NCBI RefSeq assembly: GCF_963678635.1
Contig: NC_087068.1
Coordinates: 13,462,027-13,526,026, forward strand
Direction: 5' to 3'
Length of the DNA stretch: 64,000 bases
Source of the DNA: Symsagittifera roscoffensis
Lineage: Eukaryota > Xenacoelomorpha > Acoela > Convolutidae
A program made the position numbers and the translations under genes. Of this stretch, positions 45,201 to 58,339 are shown in pieces. The notes under the pieces were generated by a model. It made no database searches. It was given only the letters and a program-made list of their open reading frames with translations, and was not told the DNA's origin. Each line of letters starts with the position of its first letter. Position 1 is the stretch's first letter.

Positions 45201-47800
45201 CAAGTCGCTCGAGAAAGGTTGCTGAAGAAGACGATTCATACTGGAGAGAAGAGACCTGCCACGATGCCCAAACCCCGTAAAGACAGCTTTACTTTAAAAA
45301 CTAGGTAAAAAGAAAGATATCACTGTGACAGCTCCAATTTTTTTTAGTATACCTAGGACAAAAAGACTTGAGAGAGGAAATGGGAGTGTACAAGGGTCAA
45401 TGCAGGGGAATTCGGAATAAGAAGCCATGCCTTCACCTAGAGAATCAAAGTTTTCGAAAAAAAAACATGCAGTGGAGGAGCACAGTTCATACGGGGAGCA
45501 GTGTCAAAGACAAATTCAAAAAGGTACCTCCTATGGTGTTGTTTAGATCGAAGACCTTGTAAAACAGGGACAACTCTACTTCCAGGAATCTGAAAGAGGT
45601 AGCACTACAGATTGAAGCATGTCGGACCCCGAATCAGTGACGGAACGAAATTTCAGGCCACAACGTATGAATATGAAGAGGGACTACACGAGTTGACAAA
45701 AATGGGAAGTCGACTTGAGGTCCAACTGGGTCTCGAGCCAAAACCAGCACATTGGTGTACAATTCACTGAAGACCCACTTCAAAAAAACTCTACCAGGAT
45801 TACTTCTCGTTCATGGTGGGTTGCCCTGGATGCAGTAAATGAGATATAAGGCCGTTTAAATCTCTTGGATAACAGCGTTGCAAAGAAAAGTAAAATTTGG
45901 GCCATGCAGCAGAAATTTGATATAAATAGTCTAGACCAGAGAAGTCAGCTGGCCAGGACTTGGGAAAAAGCTCTCGCAAGAGTGCTTTGAGAATGAGATG
46001 AGGACCCCTTCATCGGCGAAATATTCCATGGCTAATCCGTTCGTCAGGACGGAGGGACAGTTGCTAATTGCTTGCTGCCTGGCAAGAGTGACAGTGGAAA
46101 ACCCTACATAACGTGATAAACTAAAATTAGTAAACAAGGGTCTGAATATCCACAATATCTTAGCGCTGCACGTAGCTCGTGATGACTCTCGATTGATTTT
46201 GGCTAGCAGGAAAGATGCAAAGTGTTTGTTTCTTGAAATGGAGAATTTCCGTGATTACTGATGCTGTAATTATGGCCTGCCATCAGAATGCAATGAAAGA
46301 GGAAGCCTTGGAAATACGTTTCGTGAGCGTCATACTGGACGTATATCAGGACCAGGGGACTCAGAAGGATGAGGAATCTGAAGCATCTCCAGAGAATCTT
46401 AAATAGATAGAAAAAAATATTTTACCATAAGAAAATAGACTGCAGCCACGGCGCTTCGTCTGTCGGATGGAGCTGAAGACTACTAAAAACCATTGAAAAG
46501 GGGAGAAAATCAGTATGTGTCAGGGATCATGGATATCTCCTACAACCCGTTCTTGGTTGCAGTAGCAGGCTACTTATTCGAGTCTTAGGGTTATTGAGTT
46601 GTTGAAGCTTTGAAAGGAAAATATACTGGAAATCAATGTCCTGTCAAGGGAAAAGCAATTGTTTTGTTTGTTTCGTGAGAAAAAAGTAGAAAAAAACATT
46701 TGTGTGCCTCGATCAGAGAAGAGGGTTGAAGTGAGATGTGGTTGAGAGGAAAATGTCCTGGTCACAAATCTATGTGTAGTTGAGAAGTTGGTCAGACCAT
46801 CGTGGTGCACACATCCTTGGACGAACTTGAATGTCGGAAACACAGAGAAACACTGTTGCCCGGTAGAGACGAAGACCTGGGAGGACTTGAATCTTGTCCA
46901 CAAGCTCATGTTGGCTGATAAAGCGACCTCGGAGGGCAAGATTGAAAAATTGAAGACCGAACAAGAAATAGCTGGAGTCTTGTACTTGTCTTGGCCTTGA
47001 AGAGTTGAGTGGAGAACAGCAAAAGTCTGATGGAAGCTGCTGTGTTTGGAATCAATTATTCAGGAAAAAAGATTTAATCACGTGGTTTGGTGACTTTGCA
47101 GAAAAGGACAAGATTGATAAGCAGATCATGGTGGATTGCTACGCCAGCACGACAGTAATTACAGCCACCTCTTTTTGGTTCTTCCCGGGAATGTGTAGTC
47201 TAGAGTCCAAGCATCAACCGTTGACAGCTTTAAGTGTATCAAAACGGGTAGGGCCTTTACAGTTGAACCGAAATAAAACAGATCATGCGATGGCAAGTTG
47301 ATCTAGAGGCTGAAATGAAATTTTCATTTAAGGAAGCTCATTTACTGCCGACCAATGCGAAGTCTTTGGTGGGGTCAGTCATGTCAAATCATTGTCAAAG
47401 TAATTTTGCTGTGAATATGTAAGCGATGGAAGTGTCAAGTCAGAAGATTCAGATAGACAAAAATTATTTCGGATTCGTTACTCGCACAATCTGTTGGCGA
47501 AACTTTAAAGCGCGTTGCCCGGAACCAAAATCAAAGACTTGAGTGAAATCTTGGGAACAGAGCTTTTGAAATATGAGAAGAAAAACACCAGTGCTTTCGA
47601 GAATCGGAGCACAAGTAGATATTTTACTGAGGATTCTCCAGCTGTGGACAAATTAAGCCTAGCACGACGTGAAAATCAAAACAACATTTTTTCTCGGGGA
47701 TTGTGGTATTGGAGGCTCGGTGCCTTATAACTTTAAAGTTGCTTTGAACATCGTTTTAGTCACTGCAATGTCCGGAATAGGTGGATTTCATTTCGAGAGT
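42291..47800 (+). other. 5.5-kb GC-richer region of coding-like remnants, unidentified
   Basis: Base composition shifts to purine-rich and G-rich on the + strand, as in the gypsy region at 58-63 kb, and abruptly differs from the flanks. Many short + strand frames read like protein, for example 44000-44221, 44740-44842 (LGTMIEEEMGDLPSDIELID), 46215-46406 and 46788-47000. They are broken every 60-100 codons. No RT, integrase or other motif could be recognised. It is most likely an old retroelement on the + strand, but this is inference from composition. Confidence 0.4.
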
Positions 47801-48215
47801 TATCAATTTCAGAGAGCGAGTATTTGAGTGCGAGAAAAGAGCCAATGCATCTCTAATGGTTCCCATATATAGCTGTCAGTAAAAATTTTAAAAAAAAATT
47901 TTAGCCCTGTTTTTTTTTGCAAATGATCAAAGAAGAAAATTACCATAGCAACCGAAGTTGCAGTCAAGAGTCCCTTCATCACATTCTCCAGTCAAAATGC
48001 TCAGAGTTTTCTTGCTATGGAAGAATAAAATATAGTGTGGATAGAAGTAAAAAGGGTCAGATGGTTGGGAATCACGCCAACCAGATTGAGAAAACGGACA
48101 CCTTCACCGGATATACCAGAGTTAAAAAGACTCAAAAAGATTCACCTGATGTAAGTCTACAGGTCTATCATATAATTATATTCCCTTGGCTTTTGTTCCC
48201 TTGGCTCTATAAATA
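47801..48215. other. short unassigned stretch
   Basis: Contains an open frame of 99 codons (47917-48216 +) with no recognisable domain. Nothing else. Confidence 0.35.
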
Positions 48216-51015
48216 AAAAAAATTCTTCGAAAGTAGTTATTATCATTAATAACGTCAGTACACAGGCAGCGTTCAAAACCTGTTTTGCGACGGAGAATTT
48301 CTGCTTAGAAAAACTACCAGCCCTGGGTTTCTAGGTACACGTGCAAAAAGTCTGGAAAAAATTATTCAGAAAAATCTCAGTGCTAGGGCCGGCGGCACTC
48401 TGAACTTCAAAAGCTATTGGTTGAAAAATGTATCTATCATTAATTAAATCTCTATTTTTGTCAGTTTTTCCATTTTCCGCCTCGGCCGCAACCGTTTTGG
48501 GGTTACAAATTGAGCCTGCGCCTATTCTAATAGGGGCTAGGGAGTCGACTACCATTACACCTCACAGGAGCTGCCTACCAACAGCCCATGGGACGAGCGT
48601 CAAACCATCAGGTCGCTTCTGATCTGTCCTGTGGAAGTTTCGTGTCTCTAAAACAGAGGGAATGTGAGTGGAGGCGAGAATCGCTTCACAGGGCATTCAA
48701 GTTTGAATGCCTAGAGAATCTCCCTGCTTTTTGAGACAAGATAGGCGAAAGCTACCATATCAACAAATGCATCTATGTTTTTCACAAATTCAAACTTAAA
48801 GATTCACGCGACAATACATTCAGCCATTGCAATCCGAACTTACCCATGTAAGCATTGAACCTTTTTTTTTTTTATATCAGTAGGTTCTAGTTTCAAATTC
48901 ATTTGAGAAATTTTTGTTATCAAAAATGAGCTCCGACCAATTTTTTTGGACTTGATTTTTTGGAGCAACTTTACATTTGGCTGAGCCAAACCGGAGTTCT
49001 AATGCATCATTATTTGGTCCATCCTCCTGCTCAAGTCAAAAATCTCACATAAGGTAGCTTTTGTTCCCACTGTTGAGGCTAAAAGGCGGGTCTTGCTAGT
49101 GGACAAGTGGAACATACATCCAAGTCACATTTGGCTCCCGGGAAGACTGCCTGCGAAAATTGACTATCATTTATTTTATATTTTTTTACTTCTTTTTAAA
49201 TCTTACATGACTTGTTTCTTAGTTTTCAATAGTGTTTTTTCCATAAAGTCACTTGATTTTTACTCTTAGACAAACTTTTTGAAATTGACCTATAGCTGTG
49301 CGTTCTTGCGTATTTGTGGTCTGTCCTAGAAAACATAGCTCACAATTTTCTGTGTTCAGTCCTAAACTATAGTCTTTTTCTGATATCGTCCTTTTTTGAT
49401 TCAAGCTTTTTTACTAGCGTCTGTATTGCTTCAGCAAAAAGCAAAGTTGGAGCTTCGGCATCAACTTGTTGTGGCCCGTCTTCCGACATAAAAATAAATT
49501 TTACTCAAAAACGATAACTGAGTTTATTTAGGGACAATGAGTACATTTTTACGACTCCGGGTGGTTTGAAAAAACGTGATTCAGCAATGTTTCTCTCTTA
49601 GGCGAATTAAAGGCAATACTAAAAAATAATTCAAGTTAAACTGACAAGATTGGGTTGCTATCATGCTCCATCAAGTTTCTAGGGGTGTTCAGCTTCGTTG
49701 AGTACCACATTCTACTTGAAAAATCCCAGAATTTTTTTGCTGCTCTGCGAGAGCATTGCTTTCTGCGCATTCAGACGCGATGCGTCTGAGTGTGTTGCCG
49801 ATGGCAGTTGGTCGCAAACCTCCGTCTACTTTTACTTTAACTTCACCTATAAGGTTTAGGAGCTTAGTGAATGTTTTGCCGTTTGATTTACTAATAAGGT
49901 CTTAAAAAACTTGGGAAACAATCTTGTCCGGACCGGCTTCCGAACCAATTGGAAAAAACATAATTGCTTTCTACATATCAAACTTAGTTACGAAAAAACT
50001 TTTGATGTTTTCCAGGTTTGGGGCATTAATTTCAGCTCTCTAGGGTGTTTAGATACCAATTTTTTAAATATAGGATTCAAAAACCTTGAATAGCTGCTTC
50101 AGCTTTTCATATGAAGCGGCCAGACTTATTTCTAGTTTCATTTTTCCCTAATCGAGCTTGCTGCTGATTACCTTTACTCTCTGCTCAAGATCTGTCTAGG
50201 GCGGACTTGACACTTGAAGAAGGTGGTTTAGGCAGTGAAATGTTGTTGGCTCTAATATTTTCTATAATATAGAGCTCATACCTGTTGTTTGTTTTTGACC
50301 ATTTCTCTTGGGTTGTTCCAGAAAAAACAAAGAAGTCATCAGAAACACGAGACAATCAGTAACATTTTCTACATTGTAGAAAATAACATTCATTTTAATC
50401 GAAAGTCTTACTGCCAAGGGATTACGCTATTCCTTAGGTACTCTCTTGAGCTCTCGAGTTTTAGAAAAGGTTGTATTTACATAATTATTTAGCTTTAAGT
50501 CATCATCAATAGAAGCAATATTGACAGATTTCACATAAACACCCATAGTACATTGAAAACATTGGATCTTCTTAGTGTCGCGAAAAGTTATAATTACACA
50601 ATTGATATGATACCAATTAGAACAACGACCACTGAGGTTTTAAGAATGTTGTTTTTTCTCTTCTTGACGGCGCGGCGTAAGTGTTAAAAAAGTGAAAACT
50701 GACTGGACACATGGCGACTGAACTAAACCATAATTATTGTTGGAGTTTTTTAGATGAAGAAAATTTTCGCTTACAATTTACAGAAAAATACAAAATCTAT
50801 AAAAATTGCTGAAACGGAACAGTCCCACCCAGGGGCGCACCACTATTCTCCTCATGCCAGAAACTCCTCGCCCCTGACCACAGACTTGTAGACTTGTCTC
50901 TAAAACCCCTCAAAGGGCGCTCGATAAACAGGAACAAACATCAAACATACCATATCTATTTAATAAATTTGTCACAAAAATTAGCCTGTTGATATCACAT
51001 GTTCTGGGGAACCAT
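48216..51015 (-). pseudogene. non-LTR retrotransposon (LINE), copy 1, decayed
   Basis: Read on the - strand the last part is the typical C-terminal region of this LINE type: VDSLAPIRIGAGSICN, then KNRDLINDRYIFQPIAFEV and GPSTEIFLNNF (48331-48555). Earlier, at about 49380-49500, comes a damaged form of the QQGDP region followed by LLFAEAIQTLVKKLESK. Parallel segments of copy 2 match in order. Frameshifts and stops are frequent. The 3' end lies close to 48220. Confidence 0.75.
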
Positions 51016-51019
51016 TTGT

Positions 51020-51235
51020 ACTTGTTTCGAGTAGAAGATAAACTCTGCTTTAAAAGGTTATTCAGGTTTTTGAATGCCTAACGAATCTCCCTGCCATTTT
51101 GAGGCTAGAAAGATCATGCCAACCATCTTCGGTAACGTCTTTTCCGCACACGCATTTATGTTGTTCACAAATTTCTGAGCTTAATCGAAGTGCTATCGCA
51201 TTTCAGAGTTGTTGGTTTTAAGGTTGCATATGGAA
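51020..51235 (-). pseudogene. extra LINE fragment
   Basis: Matches 51890-52080 of copy 2 closely (GTAGAAGATAAACTCTG, TTATTCAGGTTTNNGAATGCC, AACCATCTTCGGTAACGT). It sits at the border of the two LINE copies, so it arose by a local duplication or a third truncated insertion. Confidence 0.8.
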
Positions 51236-51390
51236 ATGAAAATGATGAAAGAATTGACAAGTGTTGATGTTCTTACATTTAAAATCGATATGGGTTAAAT
51301 TTCTTCCAGTTGCATATGGAAATGAAAATGATGAAAGAATTGACAAGTGTTGATGTTCTTACAATTAAAATCGATACGGGTTAAGTTTCT
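51225..51390. repeat. 79-bp tandem duplication
   Basis: TTGCATATGGAAATGAAAAT to TTAAATTTCTTC occurs twice in direct succession with few differences. Non-coding. Confidence 0.85.
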
Positions 51391-51439
51391 TCAATAAGAA
51401 CACGCAACTCGACACGAGAAAATATAATATACCAGTGTT

Positions 51440-54400
51440 ACAAATAAAAAAAAATTGTCGAAAGTTATTATGTCATTTATTGTTCCGAGTACGCAACCGG
51501 CGTTCGCAATCTGTATTGCCAGGGAGATTCTCGGTTTTAAAAATCTGCCTGCTCTTGTTCTTCAGTGCATATGCTTAGGTTCTTGCAAACCTTGCTCTAA
51601 AACAGTTCTGTGCTGGGGCGGGCCGTGCCTTGAATCTTAAACGCTAGCTGTTGAAAAAGATACCCATCATCTACTAAGTTTTTTTTGTCAGTTTTTGACT
51701 CTTCCGCTTCAGCGGCAGCCGTACCAGTTACACACAGACCCGGCACTAATCCTAGTAGGAGCTAAGGAGTCTTCTACCGTTACATCCCACAAGAGCTGCT
51801 TATCAACAGCCCATGGAACGAGCGTCAGACCGTCTGGTCGCTTCTGATCGGTCCTCTAGAGGTGTCCTGGTTCCAAAACAGATGGAAGGTGAGTAGAAGA
51901 TAAACTCTGGTTTAAAAGGTTATTCAGGTTTGAATGCCTAACGAATCTCCCTGCAATTTTGAGGCTAGAAAGATCATGCCAACCATCTTCGGTAACGTTT
52001 TTTCCGCACACGCATTTATGTGGTTCGCAACTTTCTGAGCCAAATCGAAGTGCTATCGCATTTCTGAGTTGTTGGTTTGACAGTTTTAACCATTGGGAGC
52101 TAAATCTATCTTGGAACGTGTTGAATCGTTTTACGTCCGTTGGTTCGAGTCGTAAAATCAAGTCTAAACTTTGGCTGTCAAAAACTGGCTCTGTCAAATT
52201 TTCTTGGATTTATTTTTCCGGAGCAATTCAAAATTTTACGCTTTCACTACCACCGTTTAAACGCATTATCATATGTTTCATCCACATGCTCCAAACCAAA
52301 AATTTCGCGGCTAAGAAAGCGGGTAAAGCTGGTAGCCGAGCGGAAGAAACGCCCAAGCAGCATTTGGCTGTCAGGAGAACTGCTCGTATTAACTGGTTAT
52401 CATCCATTTTCACATTAGTGACCTTGCAAATTTCTGAGTAATTTTTCGTAGCGTTCCAAAAAACTTTTTTTGCAAAAAGCAAGGGAACGTTCGCAAAAAA
52501 TAAAGGAGTTTTGGCATGCTAAAGCAATTTTTCAATAGGTAAAAACCATAATAAGCGTCTAGTTTGTCAATGGCATCCGAGATTTTTTCAAGCTCTTTAA
52601 TGTTTTCGTCGATTATTTTATTCCGGCAAAATTCGCCGATTCGAGATCATAAAATGAGCGACTCTTCTTTTGTTTTTATTTTTTTTCGGAGCATGATTTT
52701 CAAAATTGTGTTGAAATGGAAATATACTGTGTACTCGTAGTCGGTCCCAAAAAACAAAGTTCGCACTTCTCAGTGTTCAAGCCCAGGCCGTAATTTTGTT
52801 CCATTTTCAGAATGATTTTAAGGTCCCGCAGTACTACTTTATAGTCTTCGGCTTAATTTCCATCATCTAAATTTCAGATGTTAATTTTCGACTCCAACTG
52901 TTTGACTAGTTTCTGATTTGTTTCCTCGAAAAGAATTAGGGATTCAGGATCACCTTGCTGAGTTCCGTCTTCTGACATTATGACAGAGCTTCCGTAAAAA
53001 AGGTAACCTGGTTTACTATACGCGCAGTGGGTGTAATTAGATAATTCTTGGCGATTTGAAAATAAAGTTTCAGCCTTGTATCTCTATTTAGCGAGTAAAA
53101 GGCATTCTTAAAATCTAGTCTTAAAAGAACAGTGCATTTTGGATTTTCGTCGCGTTCAATAAGCTTCCGAAAAGACTGTGCAGCTATTTCTGCTCCTCAT
53201 TTAGTACCGCATCCTACCTGTACGTTTCCGAAAAAGTTTTGTCGCTATGAGAGGGCCTTACTTCCACCGCATTTAGACGCGATACGTCTCATCGTTTTGC
53301 CTAGGGCAATCGGTCTCAACCCTCCGTCTATCTATATGAGAGTGATAACCTTTCCGCCGAAAAAGAAAGTTCAAGGGGTTCGGGTATTTTTCCATCTCCA
53401 ATGAGGTTTATCAGCTTATTAAGCGATTACAGAAATTTAAGTCCTGCATTGCATTTGACATACTTACAAGATCTTTAAAAATTTGAGGAACTTTTTTTTC
53501 AGGACCTGCTGCTGATCCGTTCGGAAAAGACATTATCTCTTTGTATAGGTCTAATTTGGTTACGAAAAAACTATCTAAATTTTTTTGACTTGGAGCTGCA
53601 GATTTGGCTTGCTGAGGGTGCTTAGACAACAATTTTTGATAATTATCAGTTGAAAAGGAGGAGTTTTGTCATCGGAAGCAGCAAACCCTATCCCTCCGTT
53701 TTTTTTCCTTCATCGAGCTTACTACTTACTATCTATTTTCTCTGCTCGAGGTCACTCAAAGGTGGGCTTGAAATTTGGTGATGGGGTTTTGGAAGTGACA
53801 CGTCATTTGCTCGTTTTTTTTCTATTTATCAAAGGGCTCATGCTTGTACACTGTTTGCAACCACTTCTTTTCGGTTGCTCCAAAAAAAACAAGACGGAAG
53901 TTAAAAAATTTAGCCATTTTGTAATATCTTCTATTGTAGAAGATGTCATTAGTTTTGCCGGACAGACTTTCCAGAACACGCTAGTCTTTTGGTACTCTTT
54001 TGAGTACTCGGACATTTGAGATGGCTGTATTAACATAATTGGCTTTTACTAATCTTTACCTATTGTTGCTTTATTAACAAATTTTACATCAACGCATAAA
54101 AGACAATGAAACCATTGGGTTTTTAGGGTCGCTAAGAGAAATATTTACACAACTGATATGATACCAACTAGAACAATAGTCAAATCCAATCCAACTTCTC
54201 AGTCCTGAAGGTTTAAAGCAATATTTGCTGGTAAACTCTTAGTTGTTTTTCTTCAGCAGGGTCGCTAAGAGAAATATTTACACAACTGATATGATACCAA
54301 CTAGAACAACAATCAGATCCAATCAAATTTATCAGTCCTGAAGGTTTTAAGCAATCTTCGCTTTTAAACTCTTAGTTGTTTTTCTTCATCTCACCCGAGT

Positions 54401-55000
54401 TCAGAAGGTCCAACGGAGCACCATCAGACTCTTCAAGCCAGTTCCAGTTCCCCCTTCCCCACAGAAAGCCACTTGACAGAACTGTCTCTAAAATTTCTCA
54501 AACAAATCTAATTAATAAGTTTATCACAACATTTAGGCAAAAACATCTTCTGTTGTATCATCTTCTGGAGAGCCGAGACCCATTTTATATGATGATTGTG
54601 ACATTCGACCAGAATGCATTTCGGATTTGAAACTTTATTATAGCATCTGAGTGGAAAGGTTGGCTGTTTTGATGAATAAGTGGTGCTACTTGGGCGATTG
54701 AACGAATCAGGAATGGTTAATTTGGCCCGCATTACGAGGATCCGCTTACAATGGACAAAATGAACAGTTTGGCATCGTAATGTGACATGCTAATTTTTGA
54801 ACGTTTGTTTGGGCGGGATACTGAGACCCGGCTATGAGCTCACAATTTTCGCATCTAATTGACTTAATCTGAGCGTTCTGGGCGAAGCCGGAAACAGTAA
54901 TGTTTTTGTCGACCCGATGTTGAAAGGACCACACAAAGCACTGGCTTTGGAAGAGACGGTTAAAAGCAAGTAGAGCTGTGTTTAGACGCTAGCCCGGCGT
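51440..55000 (-). pseudogene. non-LTR retrotransposon (LINE), copy 2, decayed
   Basis: In - strand order: a zinc-finger-like N-terminal segment (SIRCENCELIAG, ending MPNCSFCPL, 54746-54934). Then the RT entry MSFPNGSAAGPEKKVPQIFKDL (53411-53632). Then RPIALGKTMRRIASKCGG and ECDENPKCTV-like palm sequences (53100-53400), and a damaged QQGDP and xLDDG region (52850-52990). Then ALRFGSESCEPHKCVCGKNV with GRFVRHSNLNNLLNQSL (51856-52197), [20 protein letters not shown] (51740-51850) and the 3' end near 51445. The clade is not assigned. Many stops and shifts; not functional. Confidence 0.85.
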
Positions 55001-56331
55001 TTTACAACTTAGCTTTTTTTTCGTCGATATGTACTTCCGGGCGAATGTTACATAGATGTTTTTATGACGCTCAGAGTTTTCTTTTTCATCATCATGACCA
55101 GTAGAACCATTAACGAGCAATCCGCGCCGAGCGAATGCTCCAAATAAAGCCCTCAGCACGGAGGCGGAAGGGTAGTTCGGAATGCGGAAGCCTTCGGTAT
55201 TCCCAGATCTAGCTTTTAAACGTAATTAAGACCGAAAATTCTCGTATCAGGAAGGGTGTGAGGATTCGCGGTCCCGTCGTTCTCTGAGTGGTATATGATC
55301 AAAAACAAATAAAAATATACAACAAACCAAACAAAAAAATAGTATAGTACCTGAGAAAAAACAAAAAACATAAAAATTAATTAAAAAAAACCGAAAACTA
55401 TTTAAAAAAGTATAAAATCAGTAGACATCATCCCCGCAGACGAGATGTGATTCGACCCTCCTGTTTGTTGTTGTTAGATATATTGTTGTTCAGGCGTTTA
55501 TATCAAACACGATCGTTACGATCAAAATTGTGGCCCATTTGAGCCAAGACTGATCCGGCAAGCAGTGCAAGGAGAAGCAGGAAGGGTCTCAAGGCCAACG
55601 AAAGTCGACTGTTGGGTATCGTTAAAAAGTTTGAATCCCTTTTGGTACAGAAATTAAGATATCAATCTGTGGGGGGCTCGACAAAGACTGCACTGAAGTG
55701 ACCCTCCACCGAGTTGCGAATTTCCGAGTTATGCACCTTAACTCGGATAATGATTAGACCCGGAGGGGTACAATACTATTTTTTATTGTAGTTTACACTG
55801 CCTGTATAATACTCCAATATCGTTTTTCTGAGAAAAATATAGTAAACAGACCGGTTTTTAGCGTCAAAATAGTGATATTTTGATCCCCCACAAATCGCGA
55901 TTTTTGAGGAATCCATATTTTTTGAAACGGAAAAAAGTTCTAAATTAGTTAGTTACATTGTTACTGTGCTATTATAATTAGTGGAACCGGTTAATTTTAG
56001 TTGGGAAGTGGTTGGAACTAATTGGGGACAGAAAACCAAATTTTCTTGATTGTTGAAAAAACGAAACGCTACAAAATAAGAATTTTTTTTGAAATTTTTA
56101 CGTAGGGACAATAAAATTTGTTGTTCGGAAAACATTAACTAGTGAATCGACAGGTTTTAAAACACGTTTACCAATAACCTTCCGGGTCCCAGTAAAATCG
56201 AGGTTGTTTGATTTAGTGGATTCGTCAAACCGGAGGGGTCCAAATAGCATTGTTTTTAGCACATTTTTTCAGCTGGAACGTTTTAGACCGGTTTTTTTTG
56301 CATTGAACTAGAAGAGTGTAGGCCTTTTGAG
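55001..56331. other. 5' flank of LINE copy 2 and unassigned DNA
   Basis: 55080-55270 is GC-richer and may be the LINE 5' part. From 55300 to 56330 the sequence is AT-rich with isolated GGAGGGGTNCAAATA-like words that recall the minisatellite at 57 kb. No gene recognised. Confidence 0.4.
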
Positions 56332-56625
56332 CTCGGATCAAAAACTTTTAGGTCAATAAGACAACAATTGCGAAAAAAGATAGGCGGAACTTATAAGTTG
56401 AAAAATTTTGAACCTTAGAAAAAAGACGTTTTGGTTGATAACTTTGGAATTACTGGACAGATCCATTTGATTCAATGGTACCAAGATCAACTGGATCTGT
56501 CCAGTAATTCCAAATTTATCAACGAAAACGTCTTTTTTCTAAGGTTCAGAAATTTTCAACTTATAATTTCCGCCTATCTTTTTTCGCAATTGTTGTCTTA
56601 ATTACCTAAAAATTTTTGATCCGAG
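56332..56625. repeat. 294-bp near-perfect foldback (hairpin)
   Basis: Left arm 56332-56466, right arm 56491-56625, loop of 24 bp. The arms begin CTCGGATCAAAAACTTTTAG and end ATTACTGGACAGATCCA, with a few mismatches. The transcript would form a 135-bp duplex. There is no coding frame, and no TSD was identified. Confidence 0.9.
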
Positions 56626-57039
56626 GTGAGCTTACTCATAAAGTCTTCAATTATTGGAAAAAAGCGTAGAAATATTTTAAAATTGTTTTTAGCAAAATTA
56701 CCATATTGTGAAGGTACCATTTGTAAAAACTTTTTTTCGAAAACCCTTTTACCCATAACAAAGGGTAGTAACGGTTGATTAAGGCTTTTTTACGCTATTC
56801 TCGACCAAAAGGGAGGGCTAAGGAACTCAGAAAACGAGAGTAGAGTGGACTCTAGGCTAGTAATAAGATCCTTCACAGTTAAGGAGAATTGTCAATTAAG
56901 CAGCTTAGCTTAAATCCGGAAGGGTCTAGGGCCGAGTTACAGCCTTCCTAGTTAGTTTATATAGCATAATAGACTCGGAGAACGTAACGGTAAGAGTCTC
57001 GGGTGAAATTTTTAAACCCCCCGAAAAAGCTGATTTTGC
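56626..57039. other. no recognised feature
   Basis: AT-rich with one AATCCGGAAGGGTCTAG word at 56914-56930 that matches the minisatellite unit. Otherwise nothing. Confidence 0.4.
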
Positions 57040-57480
57040 CAATCCGGAAGGGTTCCAATCCGGAAGGGTCCCAATTTTGCCAATCCGGAAGGTTCTTATT
57101 TTTTGCCAATCCGGAAGGGTCCCAATCCGGAAGGGTCCTAAATTTGCCAATCCGGAAGGGTCCCTTTTTTGCGAATCCGGAAGGGTCCCAATTTTGCCAA
57201 TCCTTAAGGGTCCCATTTTTGCCAATCCGGAAGGGTCCCAATTTTGCCAATCCGGAAGGTTCCTATTTTTTGCCAATCCGGAAGGGTCCCAATCCGGAAG
57301 GGTCCTAAATTTGCGAATCCGGAAGGGTCCCGTTTTTGCGAATCCGGAAGGGTCCCAATATTGCCAATCCTGAAAGGTCCCATTTTTGCCAATCCGGAAG
57401 GGTCCTATTTTTGCCAACCCGGAAGGGTCCTATTTTTGTCAATCCGGAAGGGTCCTATTTTGCCATTCTGGCAGGGTACC
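57040..57480. repeat. minisatellite, 25-bp unit, about 19 units with a higher-order period
   Basis: Unit AATTTTGCCAATCCGGAAGG followed by GTCCC. Variants have CGAATCC, or a 13-bp short form CCAATCCGGAAGG. The order of variants over about 174 bp is repeated once (57062-57235, then 57236-57405), so the array grew by copying a multi-unit block. Open frames in several phases here are a consequence of the repeat and not genes. Confidence 0.92.
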
Positions 57481-58339
57481 GGAAATCTTATTTTAAATAA
57501 GATTATAAAGGGACGTGGTTTTAGAGGTTCTAAAACTTAAGTAGACGAAAGAAAGGTAAATAGTGAAAGGTATTAGGTTATTAGGAGTCAGGCTAGAAAC
57601 CAGTGACTGCATTGGTAACTTGCCTTAAATTTTTTTTAAAAAAGACCAATGTAAAACAAAACAGGTCTAAACCCGGATATTTGCGACTCTAAGTGTAATT
57701 GAAAACAGAGTTCGACACTAATTTGGAAAAGTGGTTGCCTTGAGGGTTTTAGTAGGTCTAGCTCGGGCAATCCGAAGGCTGATAAGTAACACAGGATTCG
57801 GTGGATGCAATAGACGCCCACTTGAGAAGAACACTGCCTTCAAATTTAGTCTGTTTAGTGCGGCACTGAACAAGTAAAGGTATTTCTTTAAAAAACAAAA
57901 TCGACAATTGATTGCGTTTAACTAGAATAAAAAACACATACATTCTTTGAAAATATTTTAACCTTTCTTCATTTTTGATTTTAAATCCTCAATAATTGTT
58001 ATTGCGTGGATATTGATTACACTATCTTTTACACATTTTGATATCATCACTCTGTATTAGCTTCATATCTTATGACCAATAATCAATTGTTGTGAATAAA
58101 TTGTATACACGCTGTACTGTGATAACCTAGAAGAATTCGTGGTCACTATTTAAGTGAATCTTTTGGGATTTATTGTGTTGTGTTATTTTTATCTGTAGTG
58201 AAACAATGAAAAATTGAGTAAACCCATTGAGTGTATAAGCAGTGAGATGTGGTAAATCGAAAATGAGTCTAGACAAGTCAAGGATAGCTCTAGGAAGTTT
58301 ATACCAAAGAAACAAAGAAAATCAAAGAACGACCCTTTT
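57481..58339. other. unassigned DNA before the gypsy-type element
   Basis: No gene. A 5' LTR is expected here if the following element was complete, but no LTR pair, PBS or TATA arrangement can be confirmed, because the 3' LTR is outside the window. Confidence 0.4.

Noticed and set aside
57003-57540. Several 60-160-codon frames on both strands
   Set aside because: They are produced by a stop-poor 25-bp repeat and have no start context or partner exons.
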